Shown here in pieces: positions 17,406 to 26,598 of a stretch of DNA of 64,000 nt (positions are counted from its first letter, which is position 1; every line of letters starts with the position of its first letter). Origin of the DNA: Noviherbaspirillum suwonense. GTDB taxonomy: Bacteria > Pseudomonadota > Gammaproteobacteria > Burkholderiales > Burkholderiaceae_D. Under the pieces are notes generated by a model. That model was not told the origin of the DNA. It searched no databases and saw only the letters and a program-made list of their open reading frames with translations. The position numbers and the translations under genes are program-made. The DNA is taken from contig NZ_FXUL01000008.1 of NCBI RefSeq assembly GCF_900182955.1, positions 124,001-188,000 of the forward strand, given 5' to 3'.

Positions 17406-20132
17406 ATGCGCGTCGAATGGAAACTGCTGCACAGCCGCGTATCGCTGCGCATCGTCGGTCTGTTCCTGGTAGCCGCGCTGGTGCCGGCCCTGATACTCGG
17501 CACGCTGACCTATCGCGCCGTACATCGCTCGATCCTGCAGCAGCAGCAGAAGGAACTCGTCGAGGCCAGCCGAAGTTATGCGCTTGCCGTGTTCGGTCGC
17601 CTGCTGCTTGCCCGTTCCATCGCGGAAGGCGCCGGCGAGGCTACCGACGGACCGCCGCCCGGCCCAGTTGCGCCAGGCATGATGTTCACACAGGCGACCA
17701 GCGTTAAAACCACGGCTGCGCCTGGCGTCAATGCCGGGAATGCCGCAATCCCCCAGCTGGCGCCGGCCAGCGGCCGCAAGTCCATCGCACCGCCACAGCT
17801 GCTGGTGCGGCCGCCCGCGACACCCGGCGCAGCGCCGTCCGTTTCCCTGGCCATCCTGAAACCGTCCGCCGGTCGCCTGCCTTTCCTGGTCGGGCTCCAG
17901 CCGCTGTACTTGTGGGGAAACCAGGATGACATCAGCGCCGCTTTCAATATCTGCGTCTATGCGTCGGACGGGATGCGGCTGCATTGCGGCTATCCCGACG
18001 AGGCGTCGGCGCCCCCGGAGGATCGCGGCGACGCCGGCGGTTCGTGGCGGCTTTTCCTGAAGCCCGAGTTCGGCAACGGCGAATGGACCTTCGTCGCAAG
18101 CCGCCGGTTCTTGGCCAGGGCAGCGGACCTGTCCGCCTTCCTCGACGTCTTCATCGCCGTCGCCGCATCGAGCGTGCTGCTGATCACCCTGCTCAGCCTG
18201 ATGCAGATCCGCCGCACGATGGTGCCGCTGGAACGGCTCATCGCCGGCGCGCGCCGGATCGCGGCCGGCGACTTCAGCGCCGTCGACGTGCGCTCGCAGG
18301 ACGAATTCGGCGAACTCGCGACGGCGGTCAATACGATGTCGACCCGGATCAAGGGACAGCTGACCGCGCTGCAGACGCTCACCGCCATCGACGACGAGAT
18401 GCTGCGGCAGCTATCGCTGCACAAGGTATTCGCCATGGTGGGCGACGCGATGCGGGCGATAACGCCCGGGGCAAGGCTGCTGATTGCGCACTGCTCGGAA
18501 GACAGCAACAGCGTCGGCTACCTGTACATGCAGGCGCCGCAGCACCGGCGCATCGAGGAAAGGCGCATCGAGCTTTCCCCATCCGACATCGCCATCCTCC
18601 AGGGCGACGTCCCTGACGGCGACGCCATCGACAGTCGCGATGCGCGTCCGCTGTTCCTGCCGCCCAGGGAAGCGGGCACGCACGGCTGGCGCTCCGGACT
18701 GATGTGGCAGGGGCGGCAATTCGGCATCCTGCTGGTCGAATGGCCGGCGTCGGAAGTGGCGGGCCGGCATGTCGAAGAGGAACTTGGCGAGCTGGCTAAC
18801 CGGATCGCCATCGTCATCAAGCTGAACCAGCGCGAGCAGCGGCTGCTGTACCAAGCCCGCTTCGACAGCCTGACCGGGCTGCTCAACAGGCGCGGATTCG
18901 AGGAAAAGATCGAGGCCGCCGCCGCGTCCGATGCAAGGTGGGCGATCTTCTTTGTCGACATCGACCGCTTCAAGATGGTCAACGACACGATGGGACACAA
19001 GGCAGGCGACGAACTCCTGAAGGATATCGCGGTCCGCCTCCGGCACGCCGTCCCGGACGGCGTCGCGGCCCGCCTCGGCGGCGACGAATTCCTGCTGCTC
19101 GTGCCCGACGATGGCGCAAGCATGACGATCGACAGCAGCGCGCAGGCGCTGCTGGCCGCGCTGGCCTTGCCCTTCCACATCGGCTCGCAGGTGCTGCAGA
19201 TGACCTGCAGCATCGGCATCGCGCAGCATCCGTCGGATGTCGAGGATGGGCACACGATCATCGAGCGCGCCGACATCGCGGTGTACCGCGCCAAGCAGCT
19301 CGGACGCAACAATTTCCAGTTCTACGACGCGCAGCTCAACGCGGAAGGGCAGGCGCGGCTGCAGATGGAGGCCGACATCCGGCTGGCGCTGGAGCGCGAG
19401 GAGTTCGTGCTCCAGTACCAGCCCAAGGTCGATCTGCACACCGGCCGCATCGCCAGCGCCGAAGCGCTGGTTCGCTGGCGCCATCCGCAAAAGGGCATGG
19501 TGCCGCCGCTCAGCTTCATCTCGCTTGCCGAGGAAACCGGCCTGATCGTCCCCCTCGGCGCCTGGGTGATGCGCACCGCCTGCCTCCAGAACATGGCCTG
19601 GCGGCAGGCCGGCATCGGCCCGCTGCGCATCGCGGTGAACGTCTCGGCGCGGCAGTTCGCCAGGCCGGATTTTGTCGAGACCGTCTCGTCGATACTGCGC
19701 GAGACCGGGCTGCCGGCCGACGGCCTGGAAATCGAGCTTACCGAGAGCATGGTGATGGAGGATGTCGGCAATGCGATCGGCGTGATGACCGCATTGCGCG
19801 ACCTGGGCGTGCTCCTGTCGATCGACGATTTCGGGACCGGATTTTCCAGCCTCGCCTACCTGAAGCGGTTTCCGATCAGCGTGCTGAAGGTGGACCAGTC
19901 ATTCGTCCGCGACATTGAAAAGGATGACGACAGCCGGATGATCGTCCTGTCCATCATCGACCTGGCGCACAACCTGAAACTGAAGGTCGTCGCCGAAGGT
20001 GTCGAGACGGCCAGCCAGTTCGACTACCTGCGCAGCCGCGGCTGCGACGAGATCCAGGGCTATTTTTTCAGCAGGCCGCTCGACGCCGCCGCGTTTGCCG
20101 CGCTGTATGGGAAGCATGGCGAAACCGCCTGA
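17406..20132 (+). CDS. GGDEF-EAL bifunctional c-di-GMP protein with periplasmic sensor
   Basis: 908 aa. TM1 (~12-34), a long Ala/Pro-rich periplasmic region (~40-235), TM2 (~245-265), HAMP (PLERLIAGARRIAAGDF), GAF-like region, GGDEF domain with intact RLGGDEF, and EAL domain with AEALVRWRHP, ELTESMVMED and DDFGTGFSSLAYLKRF, the residues needed for phosphodiesterase activity. It could both make and break c-di-GMP. No RxxD inhibitory site precedes GGDEF. It follows the pseudopilin gene after 3 nt, suggesting that it controls a surface appendage or secretion step tied to that pilin (inference). Confidence 0.94.
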   Translation: MRVEWKLLHSRVSLRIVGLFLVAALVPALILGTLTYRAVHRSILQQQQKELVEASRSYALAVFGRLLLARSIAEGAGEATDGPPPGPVAPGMMFTQATSVKTTAAPGVNAGNAAIPQLAPASGRKSIAPPQLLVRPPATPGAAPSVSLAILKPSAGRLPFLVGLQPLYLWGNQDDISAAFNICVYASDGMRLHCGYPDEASAPPEDRGDAGGSWRLFLKPEFGNGEWTFVASRRFLARAADLSAFLDVFIAVAASSVLLITLLSLMQIRRTMVPLERLIAGARRIAAGDFSAVDVRSQDEFGELATAVNTMSTRIKGQLTALQTLTAIDDEMLRQLSLHKVFAMVGDAMRAITPGARLLIAHCSEDSNSVGYLYMQAPQHRRIEERRIELSPSDIAILQGDVPDGDAIDSRDARPLFLPPREAGTHGWRSGLMWQGRQFGILLVEWPASEVAGRHVEEELGELANRIAIVIKLNQREQRLLYQARFDSLTGLLNRRGFEEKIEAAAASDARWAIFFVDIDRFKMVNDTMGHKAGDELLKDIAVRLRHAVPDGVAARLGGDEFLLLVPDDGASMTIDSSAQALLAALALPFHIGSQVLQMTCSIGIAQHPSDVEDGHTIIERADIAVYRAKQLGRNNFQFYDAQLNAEGQARLQMEADIRLALEREEFVLQYQPKVDLHTGRIASAEALVRWRHPQKGMVPPLSFISLAEETGLIVPLGAWVMRTACLQNMAWRQAGIGPLRIAVNVSARQFARPDFVETVSSILRETGLPADGLEIELTESMVMEDVGNAIGVMTALRDLGVLLSIDDFGTGFSSLAYLKRFPISVLKVDQSFVRDIEKDDDSRMIVLSIIDLAHNLKLKVVAEGVETASQFDYLRSRGCDEIQGYFFSRPLDAAAFAALYGKHGETA

Positions 20133-20262
20133 TCGAAAACGCGGCCAACGGAATGATTCCATTTCTTCGCATAGCATGGCAGGCCTGCCCGGATCTTGCG
20201 CGACGGCTGGAACGGCGTGGCTGGGCGCCGCGGCCCGGCCGGCACGTTCCGCAATCGCCTGA

Positions 20263-21180
20263 TCAGGGCTTGACGATCGCTGAATTCAGCGTCTGCAGCA
20301 AGGTTTTGGTATTAGGCACCATGTCCTGCTTGAAATACCACCAGAAATATCCGCCAACGTAATTTGGAACGTTAATCCGGGTGCTGTAGTAGCGGTTAAT
20401 ATATTCAGCTTTCTTGCCTTTTTTCCGTGTTCCTACTTCTCCAAAACCAATTTTCGAATTAGGGAACATTACTGAAAGTTTTTTGAAGACTTGTGGCCAG
20501 TCTGGTTGCAGCCCATTGCAATCGTCTTCGTAATAACTTATAAGAACGTAGTCCAGCCCTTGTTTCATCCGAGGTGGAACGTTCTGATTTGCCCACGTAA
20601 ACATTTCATTTTGCGGACGCGACCAGCAGTCCTGGTTGTAGTAGAGCGTCAATTCGGCGGTCTTGCCCTGAGCTTTTACCAGGTCGTATGCGCCGGTCAT
20701 TTTCGCTACCACGTCCTGGTTATTTCCCAGCCATTCCCCATTAATTTCATTCCCTACCTCCCAAATATCGACAACATCGCCCAATTCCGACAGATATTCG
20801 CTCGTACGGTTTAAGTAATCCTGTACCGAATAGGTTTTGACATAAAACGAATCGAGGATTTCCCCCATGACATAGCTCACGTTGCGTATCTTGACTGTGG
20901 CGTCGCGATAATCCGCTGCTGGAATATTTTCATCAAAAACGATGCGCGTGGTGGGAACCGCATTAATGCTGTTCAAGCTTGCGACTATCGCCGATACATT
21001 CGAAATGCTGTCAGTCGTCACTCCCACCATTGGAACGGGAATTGGCAGCGCAGGCCGCGCACGGGTTTGCATTGTAGAGGTCTGAGCCGCAACATCGGCA
21101 CTACCTGCGATGCCGATGATCGCAGTTGCCATTATAATAAAAACCTTCGTGGAGGAAGATGCTGGAGTAAATTTACGCAT
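20263..21180 (-). CDS. Secreted glycoside-hydrolase-like TIM-barrel protein, AT-rich gene
   Basis: 305 aa from ATG 21180; a signal peptide (hydrophobic VFIIMATAIIGIAG, cleavage near AAQ) directs export. Clan-A-like features: an acid/base candidate in IWEVGNEINGEW and a nucleophile candidate in KIGFGEVGTRKKG, plus the late-barrel GGYFWWYFKQD. This suggests a retaining glycosidase of the GH5/GH39-like type, substrate unknown. Codon use is visibly richer in AT than both neighbours, there is no good SD, and the upstream region is very AT-rich, pointing to horizontal gain. The frame is intact. A GTG five codons upstream is possible. Confidence 0.65.
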   Translation of the reverse strand: MRKFTPASSSTKVFIIMATAIIGIAGSADVAAQTSTMQTRARPALPIPVPMVGVTTDSISNVSAIVASLNSINAVPTTRIVFDENIPAADYRDATVKIRNVSYVMGEILDSFYVKTYSVQDYLNRTSEYLSELGDVVDIWEVGNEINGEWLGNNQDVVAKMTGAYDLVKAQGKTAELTLYYNQDCWSRPQNEMFTWANQNVPPRMKQGLDYVLISYYEDDCNGLQPDWPQVFKKLSVMFPNSKIGFGEVGTRKKGKKAEYINRYYSTRINVPNYVGGYFWWYFKQDMVPNTKTLLQTLNSAIVKP

Positions 21181-21682
21181 TGTAAAATTGGCCACTAAAT
21201 AAAATATTAATGAAGAAAAAACGTGGAAAGCGGCCGGTTGACTGAATCAAAGTGATCGAAGTTCATTTCCATAGAACACTGTTTTGTGGTTAATTAATTA
21301 ACCAATAGTATAAAAATTCCTTTGGAACAGACGTGCTGGCTGAAAGCGGATGAATTCAAGTTTCAGATGCACGATAGCCGCAGCATTCTTTAATATTTCG
21401 CAACGGGGTTTTTTATCGAATTAAGCTGCCATATTGGCAACAGCTTGAGCAGTCCGTAATTTCTGGTTGCAATTCATGAAATAGATTGGCGGAATTAAAA
21501 GGTTTGCCGAAAACGGCTTTCGTTGTCCGATGCAGGACATCAACGCCAGGCTCACTGGATGTAGGCGGGTCGTACCCGTGAACCGGCACGCCGCCTAGGC
21601 CTGACCTGCATTCTCCCGGCTACCCCCTGGCAGGATCAGCAACCCGCTGATGTTCCATCCGCAGCCGAAGCATCGCGGGCAG
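21181..21682. promoter_or_regulatory. AT-rich intergenic region with an 18-bp perfect palindrome
   Basis: This 0.5-kb gap is much richer in A and T than the flanks. It holds the perfect palindrome TGGTTAATTAATTAACCA at 21287-21304, about 107 bp upstream of the glycosidase-like start, a plausible operator. No other gene is supported here. Confidence 0.45.
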
Positions 21683-22249
21683 TCAGGCGGGCCTGCCCGC
21701 CTCCACCGTCGCAACCGCCATCTTGATCATGCCGTCGACGACCTTCCGCAACGCAGGCAGATTGCCGGCGGAAGCTTTCACGCCGGTCGTCGCCACGCGC
21801 AGGATGTAGGCGATTTCTCCGGCGCTCATGGCGCTCGCGTCCTGCATGGCTGGCGCCAGCACCGCTTCGAGGTGCGTCTCGAGGTGCGCATAAATCTCGT
21901 CCAGCGCGTCCGGCGCGTAGCTGCCGCAATTCGCCATCATGTCGATGCCGTTCGGCGAGTCGACGACCGACGCCACCGGCTCCACGACCCAGATGTCGAA
22001 CAGGCAGGCCAGCTTTGCAAAAAGGCCAGCTGCGCCCGGCAGGTGTTGCGCGGTCGCCGATTCATTGCGTTCGCATTGCCGACGCACCAGCGCGGAAAAG
22101 ATGGCCTCCTTGTTAGCAAACGATGCTTACAGCGTCGGCCGGGACATCCGGCACGCTTCGGCGATGTCGCTCATGCTGACCTTGCGGTAGCCATGGCGAT
22201 AAAACAGTTCGAATGCGGCGTCGACGATCGTTGTTTCTTTCGGGTCCAT
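21683..22249 (-). pseudogene. TetR-family regulator broken by one in-frame stop codon
   Basis: From ATG 22249 the frame runs 189 codons to 21683. Codons 1-40 give a normal TetR N-terminus (MDPKETTIVDAAFELFYRHG, then VSMSDIAEACRMSRPTL). Codon 41 (22129-22127) is TAA, exactly where the family has the conserved Tyr of the recognition helix (L-Y-x-x-F-x-x-K-E). After it the frame continues without a shift (ASFANKEAIFSALVRRQ) into a full ligand-binding domain. One base change, TAC or TAT to TAA, explains it. The C-terminal part alone would lack DNA binding, so repression should be lost. Confidence 0.85.
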
Positions 22250-22294
22250 CCCGGCTATTTTATGGATGCAGGCGCGACGGCCTGCCAGCTTACA

Positions 22295-22313
22295 CTTTAC
22301 ACAATGTGTAAAG
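22295..22313. promoter_or_regulatory. Palindromic TetR-type operator
   Basis: CTTTACACA-A-TGTGTAAAG: perfect 9-bp arms around one base, 46 bp upstream of the broken tetR start. A second half-site GTGTAAAG lies at 22342-22349 with an imperfect partner CTTACA at 22325-22330. The spacing between divergent starts fits a TetR autoregulatory operator. Confidence 0.65.
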
Positions 22314-22368
22314 CTGTGGGGATTCTTACAGTTTCAACCAAGTGTAAAGCCCAACCCAGGAGGAGTCC

Positions 22369-22389
22369 ATGAACGAGATCGACGTTTGA
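22369..22389 (+). pseudogene. Decapitated start of the presumed TetR target gene
   Basis: A strong SD (CAGGAGGAG) is followed by ATG and only six codons (M-N-E-I-D-V) before TGA. It sits just downstream of the operator, where the divergent TetR-controlled gene is expected. The sequence then runs straight into the leader of the lipoprotein gene at 22481, so the body of the target gene seems to have been deleted. Confidence 0.4.
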
Positions 22390-22480
22390 TAGCGGACGCC
22401 ACGCTCCCGTTCGTTGATGAAATGATTACAATAATGCAGCTGCCGCGTCCCGGCGGCAGCGTATTGAACGGGGGCCTGCG

Positions 22481-23740
22481 ATGACCACGACCGCGTTGCA
22501 CGTGCTGAAGCTGCAGTTGGCGCTTTCCCTGCTTGTCCTCGCCGGATGCGGCGGCGGGTCGGGCGGAGGCGGTACGGGCGCTGCCGATACCAGCGGCGCC
22601 AGCCAGGAAGCGGCGCAGCCGGCCCCTGCTTCCCCTGCTGCCCCTGCTGCCACTACCGTGCCGGTTCTGGGCCTGCAGCGCGTTGCCACCGGCCTGTCGA
22701 GCCCCTTGTTGCTGATCGCGCCGAAAGACGACCCGCGCCTGTTCGTCGTCGAGCGGGGCGGCAGCATCCGGGTCTTGCGCGACGGGGCGCTCCTGCCCAC
22801 GCCATTTCTCGATATTCGAAGAAGCACCACCACCGACGGCGAACGCGGCCTGCTGTCGATGGCCTTCGATCCGCAGTACCAGGCGAACGGCTTCTTCTAC
22901 CTGTATTTCACCGACCTGAACGGTGACATCGCGATCGAACGCTACCGTGTTTCGGCCACGGACCCGGATGTGGCCGACCCTTCGTCGCGACTGCGCATCA
23001 TCTCGATACCGCATCCTGCATTTTCGAATCATAACGGCGGCCTGGTCAGCTTCGGCCCGGACGGTTTCCTCTACATCGGCACCGGCGATGGCGGCGGCGC
23101 ATTCGACCCGGGCGGGAATGCGCAGAACCTCGGTGTTCTGCTGGGCAAGCTGCTGCGCATCGACGTCTCGCGCTCGACCGCGAGCCAGCCGTATTCGATC
23201 CCCGCATCGAATCCCTTCGTCAACCACGGCGGCAGACGCGCCGAAATCTGGGCATACGGCCTGCGCAATCCCTGGCGGTATGCCTTCGATGCGACCGACA
23301 AGCTGTTGTACGTCGCCGATGTCGGGCAGTCGGCGCGGGAAGAAGTGAACGTGGTCGGCGTCGACCAGGCCGGCGCGAACTATGGCTGGAACCGGATGGA
23401 AGGCAGCGTCTGCACTGCCGGCGGCCCCTGCACGAGCCAGGGCAGTGTGCTTCCGGCCCTCGACTATGCGCACGACGCGGCCAGCGGCAATGCATGCTCG
23501 ATCATTGGCGGCTTCACTTACCGCGGCGCCGCGATCCCGGAACTGCGCGGCACCTATCTTTACTCGGACCTGTGCGCAGGCTGGCTCAAGGGATTCCGCT
23601 ACCAGAATGGCGCAGCTACCGGCCAGGTGGATTTCCGGATAACGGGCGCGGGAACGATCCTGTCTTTTGGCGAAGACAGCCTGCGCGAGCTTTACCTGCT
23701 GACGGCCGAGGGCAGCGTGTATCGCATCGTCCGGCAATAA
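22481..23740 (+). CDS. PQQ-dependent sugar dehydrogenase-like lipoprotein (YliI/Asd family)
   Basis: 419 aa; SD GGGGG before ATG. A lipobox (VLAGC, Cys ~22) is followed by a Gly/Ser/Ala/Pro linker (~23-65). The rest is a six-bladed beta-propeller of the soluble aldose dehydrogenase family: LFVVERGGSIRVL, ERGLLSMAFDP, FSNHNGGLVSFGPDG with the catalytic His, YIGTGDGGG, GLRNPWRYAFD with the PQQ-contacting Arg, and YVADVGQSAREEVN. It should oxidise aldoses at the envelope using PQQ supplied from elsewhere; no pqq genes are nearby. Confidence 0.9.
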   Translation: MTTTALHVLKLQLALSLLVLAGCGGGSGGGGTGAADTSGASQEAAQPAPASPAAPAATTVPVLGLQRVATGLSSPLLLIAPKDDPRLFVVERGGSIRVLRDGALLPTPFLDIRRSTTTDGERGLLSMAFDPQYQANGFFYLYFTDLNGDIAIERYRVSATDPDVADPSSRLRIISIPHPAFSNHNGGLVSFGPDGFLYIGTGDGGGAFDPGGNAQNLGVLLGKLLRIDVSRSTASQPYSIPASNPFVNHGGRRAEIWAYGLRNPWRYAFDATDKLLYVADVGQSAREEVNVVGVDQAGANYGWNRMEGSVCTAGGPCTSQGSVLPALDYAHDAASGNACSIIGGFTYRGAAIPELRGTYLYSDLCAGWLKGFRYQNGAATGQVDFRITGAGTILSFGEDSLRELYLLTAEGSVYRIVRQ

Positions 23741-23991
23741 TCGGCGCCAGTTCCCGGGCGGCGCGGCGCCCACGGCAGCGGCGGCGCTCGAACAAGGCGG
23801 GAGAGACGGCATCCCTTTCCGCCCGGCATGGAGCGGGAGCTTTTTCTTCCCGGTGCTGCGGTTCGCCAATGCGATTCAGCGACAAAAGCCTACCGTTCAC
23901 GGCACGATACCTTCGTTCCGTCGCAAGGCGTTCAATGAACATGCCAGGCCGGGCGGATACTTCGGTCACCCCAACCAACAGGCCGACCACC

Positions 23992-24978
23992 ATGCAACGT
24001 CTACTATTGCTCGTCATGCTGTTACTCGCTTCGTCGCTGGTGCGCGTCCAGGCGGCCGGCTTCCAGGTCGTGACTATCAAGGGCGTCGGCGACACGCCAA
24101 TGCAGCTTGCGATCTGGTACCCAAGCGCCGCGCCCACCGCGGCGACGAGCATGGGCCTGGCCTCTCAGGAGGTGGCGGCTGGCGGCGCAATCGACGGCGC
24201 ATCGCTGCCGCTGGTCATCGTTTCCCATGGCACCGGCGGATCCGGCTTCAGCCACCTGGATACCGCGCTGGCATTGGCGCGCGCCGGCTTCGTGGTCGCG
24301 GCCGTCACGCATCCCGGCGACAACTATGCGGACCAGAGCAAGTCCGTCTCCGTCCTGGACCGGCCCAGGCACATGATGCGCACGGTCGACTACATGCTGG
24401 CCGAATGGCCCGGCCACGACCGCATCGATGCGAAGCGGGTCGGCATCTTCGGTTTTTCGGCCGGCGGCTTCACCGCACTGGTCGATGCAGGCGGCAAGCC
24501 CGATCTCAGCCTGATCGCGCCGCATTGCGCGAAGCATCCAGGCGATTTCGCTTGCATGCTGCTGTCGAAGCAGAATGGGCCGCCGCCGCAAGCCCAGGCC
24601 GCGGCGGTTTCCGCCAGGGACCTCGGCGACAAGCGCATCCGGTCCGCCGTCGTCGCCGCCCCGGCCCTTGGCTTCACCTTTACCGAAGAGGGATTGCGCG
24701 ACGTGCGGATACCTGTCCAGTTGTGGCGCGCGGAAAGCGACACCGTGCTGCCCCATCCCTGGTATGCGGAAGCGGTATGGAATGGCTTGCCGGTAAAGCC
24801 CGAGTACCACGTCGTGCCGAAAGCGGAACACTACGAATTCCTCGCGCCCTGCACCGAGAAACTGGCCGCGGTCGCGCCGCAGATATGCAGGAGCCCGGAA
24901 GGCTTCGACCGCGGCGCGTTTCACGAGCAGTTCAATGCCGACGTGGTCGGCTTCTTCAGCAAGACGCTGAAGCAATAG
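23992..24978 (+). CDS. Secreted alpha/beta-hydrolase (dienelactone hydrolase / PAF-acetylhydrolase-like)
   Basis: 328 aa from ATG 23992, the Met that opens a signal peptide (LLLLVMLLLASSLVRVQA). The fold's markers are present: the oxyanion region VIVSHGTGGSGFSH, nucleophile elbow GFSAGG, acid in WRAESDTVLPH and His in KAEHYEFLAPC. Four or more Cys in the mature protein suggest disulfides and a periplasmic location. It cleaves an ester or lactone; the substrate is unknown. The frame is open further upstream, but that part reads as non-coding. It follows the PQQ enzyme after 251 nt. Confidence 0.85.
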   Translation: MQRLLLLVMLLLASSLVRVQAAGFQVVTIKGVGDTPMQLAIWYPSAAPTAATSMGLASQEVAAGGAIDGASLPLVIVSHGTGGSGFSHLDTALALARAGFVVAAVTHPGDNYADQSKSVSVLDRPRHMMRTVDYMLAEWPGHDRIDAKRVGIFGFSAGGFTALVDAGGKPDLSLIAPHCAKHPGDFACMLLSKQNGPPPQAQAAAVSARDLGDKRIRSAVVAAPALGFTFTEEGLRDVRIPVQLWRAESDTVLPHPWYAEAVWNGLPVKPEYHVVPKAEHYEFLAPCTEKLAAVAPQICRSPEGFDRGAFHEQFNADVVGFFSKTLKQ

Positions 24979-25244
24979 GCGCAGCCGGGCGCAAGCCCCG
25001 GCGAATTGCACTGGCTGTTTTGCATCGCTTGCCTCTCAGGCGATGCATCGTCGCCGACGCCTGCATTCCGACTCTCCTCTCTCTCCGCTTTCGCGGAAAA
25101 TGCCGGTCGCTGCCGCCGGCCGGTACAATCTCCCTCCTTCAGCCTGGACGCTCGTCCCGGCCGGACAGATGCCATGCCGGGAATACACGCTGCTTCCCTG
25201 TCGCGGCAAGGCTGGACGACTTTGTAGAGACGCATTGACCGCGG

Positions 25245-26261
25245 ATGACCGATAACGATACGACCCCTGCCTCCGGATTTCGCCATGACCTGCCCAGGTG
25301 GCAGCACCTGGTATCCGCGCAATGGCTTGCAGGCCTTGCCGCCGGCCGGCAGGTTGCGGCAGCCCCGGCCAGCGACTGGCGCCTGCTGGAAATCGGCTTC
25401 AATGCGGAGGAGGCCTACCTGCAGGGCCATATTCCCGGCGCAAACTACGTCGACACCTGTGAATTCGAGCGCGGGCCATTGTGGAACAGGGTCGCGGACA
25501 CGGAACTGATCGCCCTGCTGCTGGACTGCGGGATACGCCGCGACACCACCGTGGTGCTGTATGCACGGGACCCGCTGGCGGCAGCCCGCGCAGCGCACCT
25601 GATGCTGTATGCCGGCGTCGAGGACGTGCGCTTCCTGGACGGCGGCTTTGCCGCGTGGACCCGGCTGCATCTGCCGCTCGAACAAGGGCACATGCCGCGC
25701 CTGCCGGCCGCCGGCGATTTCGGCTGCCCCTGCCCGGCGCACCCGGAGTACCTGGTCGATATCGACGAGGTCAGGAGCCTGCTGGCCCGGCCCGATGCCT
25801 GCCTGGCAAGCATACGTACATGGAACGAATACATCGGCAGGACATCGGGCTACAGCTATATACCGGCCAAGGGCGACATTGCGGGTTCGCTGTGGGGCCG
25901 CTCGGGCGGCGATGACGATGTCAGCAGCATGAGCGAGTTCCATGATGCGCAGGGCAGGATGCTGGCCGCTTCCGACATCCGCCGCATGTGGAAGGAAAAG
26001 GGCATAGGCCCCGACCGGCGCACGGTGTTCTACTGCGGCACCGGCTGGCGTGCGTCGCTGGCCTTTTTCTATGCATGGCTGATGAAGTGGGAGCGGATCA
26101 GCCTGTATGACGGCGGATGGTGCGAATGGAGCCGCGACTCGCGCAATCCGGTGGTTTGCCGGGTCGATGCGTCCTACGAACGGTTCAGGCACCGCCTGGA
26201 GGACGAACAGCTCGAATCGCCAGTTCCCTGTAGCCCGATTCCGCATCGGGAAGCCGACTGA
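25245..26261 (+). CDS. Two-domain rhodanese-like sulfurtransferase
   Basis: 338 aa. The N-terminal rhodanese domain (~20-150; EAYLQGHIPGANYVDTCEFE, RFLDGGFAAWT) has an inactive loop without Cys (VVLYARDP). The C-terminal domain (~165-310) has the active loop TVFYCGTGWRAS with the persulfide-forming Cys, then LYDGGWCEWS. This is the thiosulfate/3-mercaptopyruvate sulfurtransferase layout, cytosolic. Its last 77 bp overlap the 3' end of the convergent PPC-domain gene. Confidence 0.9.
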   Translation: MTDNDTTPASGFRHDLPRWQHLVSAQWLAGLAAGRQVAAAPASDWRLLEIGFNAEEAYLQGHIPGANYVDTCEFERGPLWNRVADTELIALLLDCGIRRDTTVVLYARDPLAAARAAHLMLYAGVEDVRFLDGGFAAWTRLHLPLEQGHMPRLPAAGDFGCPCPAHPEYLVDIDEVRSLLARPDACLASIRTWNEYIGRTSGYSYIPAKGDIAGSLWGRSGGDDDVSSMSEFHDAQGRMLAASDIRRMWKEKGIGPDRRTVFYCGTGWRASLAFFYAWLMKWERISLYDGGWCEWSRDSRNPVVCRVDASYERFRHRLEDEQLESPVPCSPIPHREAD

Positions 26262-26598
26262 ACTGGACATCCGGCAGCAGCGCAATCAGGATTTCAGCGG
26301 TAGTGCGGACAATGCATCCATACCCGGCATGTCCGCCGAACACGCGTCCCTGCGCGTCCGACAGCGCAATATGCAGATGCGCGCCGTCCGGCGCCAGCGA
26401 CCCGGCGAGCGTCAGTATCTCCAGGCTGCCGTGCATTGCGGTCGTCCCGGACACGCTGGCGAAACGGACCTGGGCGGCGCTCAGGCTGCCTATTCCCTGC
26501 AGCACAAAAGCGGCGGACATTCGATGGTCGGCCAGCACCGATTCGAGCGAGGCCCGCAAGTCCTGTCCTGGACGAAGTCGCAGCGGCAATGTTTGCAT
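26185..26598 (-). CDS. PPC/DUF296 domain protein
   Basis: 137 aa from ATG 26598. Compact PPC (plants and prokaryotes conserved) fold: LRPGQDLRASLESVL, AAFVLQGIGSLSAAQVRFA, LEILTLAGSL, HLHIALSDAQGRVFGGH and CIVRTTAEILIALLPD. The HxHxxxSxxxGxxxGGH pattern is the family signature and may bind a metal. The AT-hook of plant homologues is absent. Bacterial members are trimeric with unknown roles. Its 3' end overlaps the sulfurtransferase by 77 bp, tail to tail. The SD is weak. Confidence 0.85.
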   Translation of the reverse strand: MQTLPLRLRPGQDLRASLESVLADHRMSAAFVLQGIGSLSAAQVRFASVSGTTAMHGSLEILTLAGSLAPDGAHLHIALSDAQGRVFGGHAGYGCIVRTTAEILIALLPDVQFSRLPDAESGYRELAIRAVRPPGGA

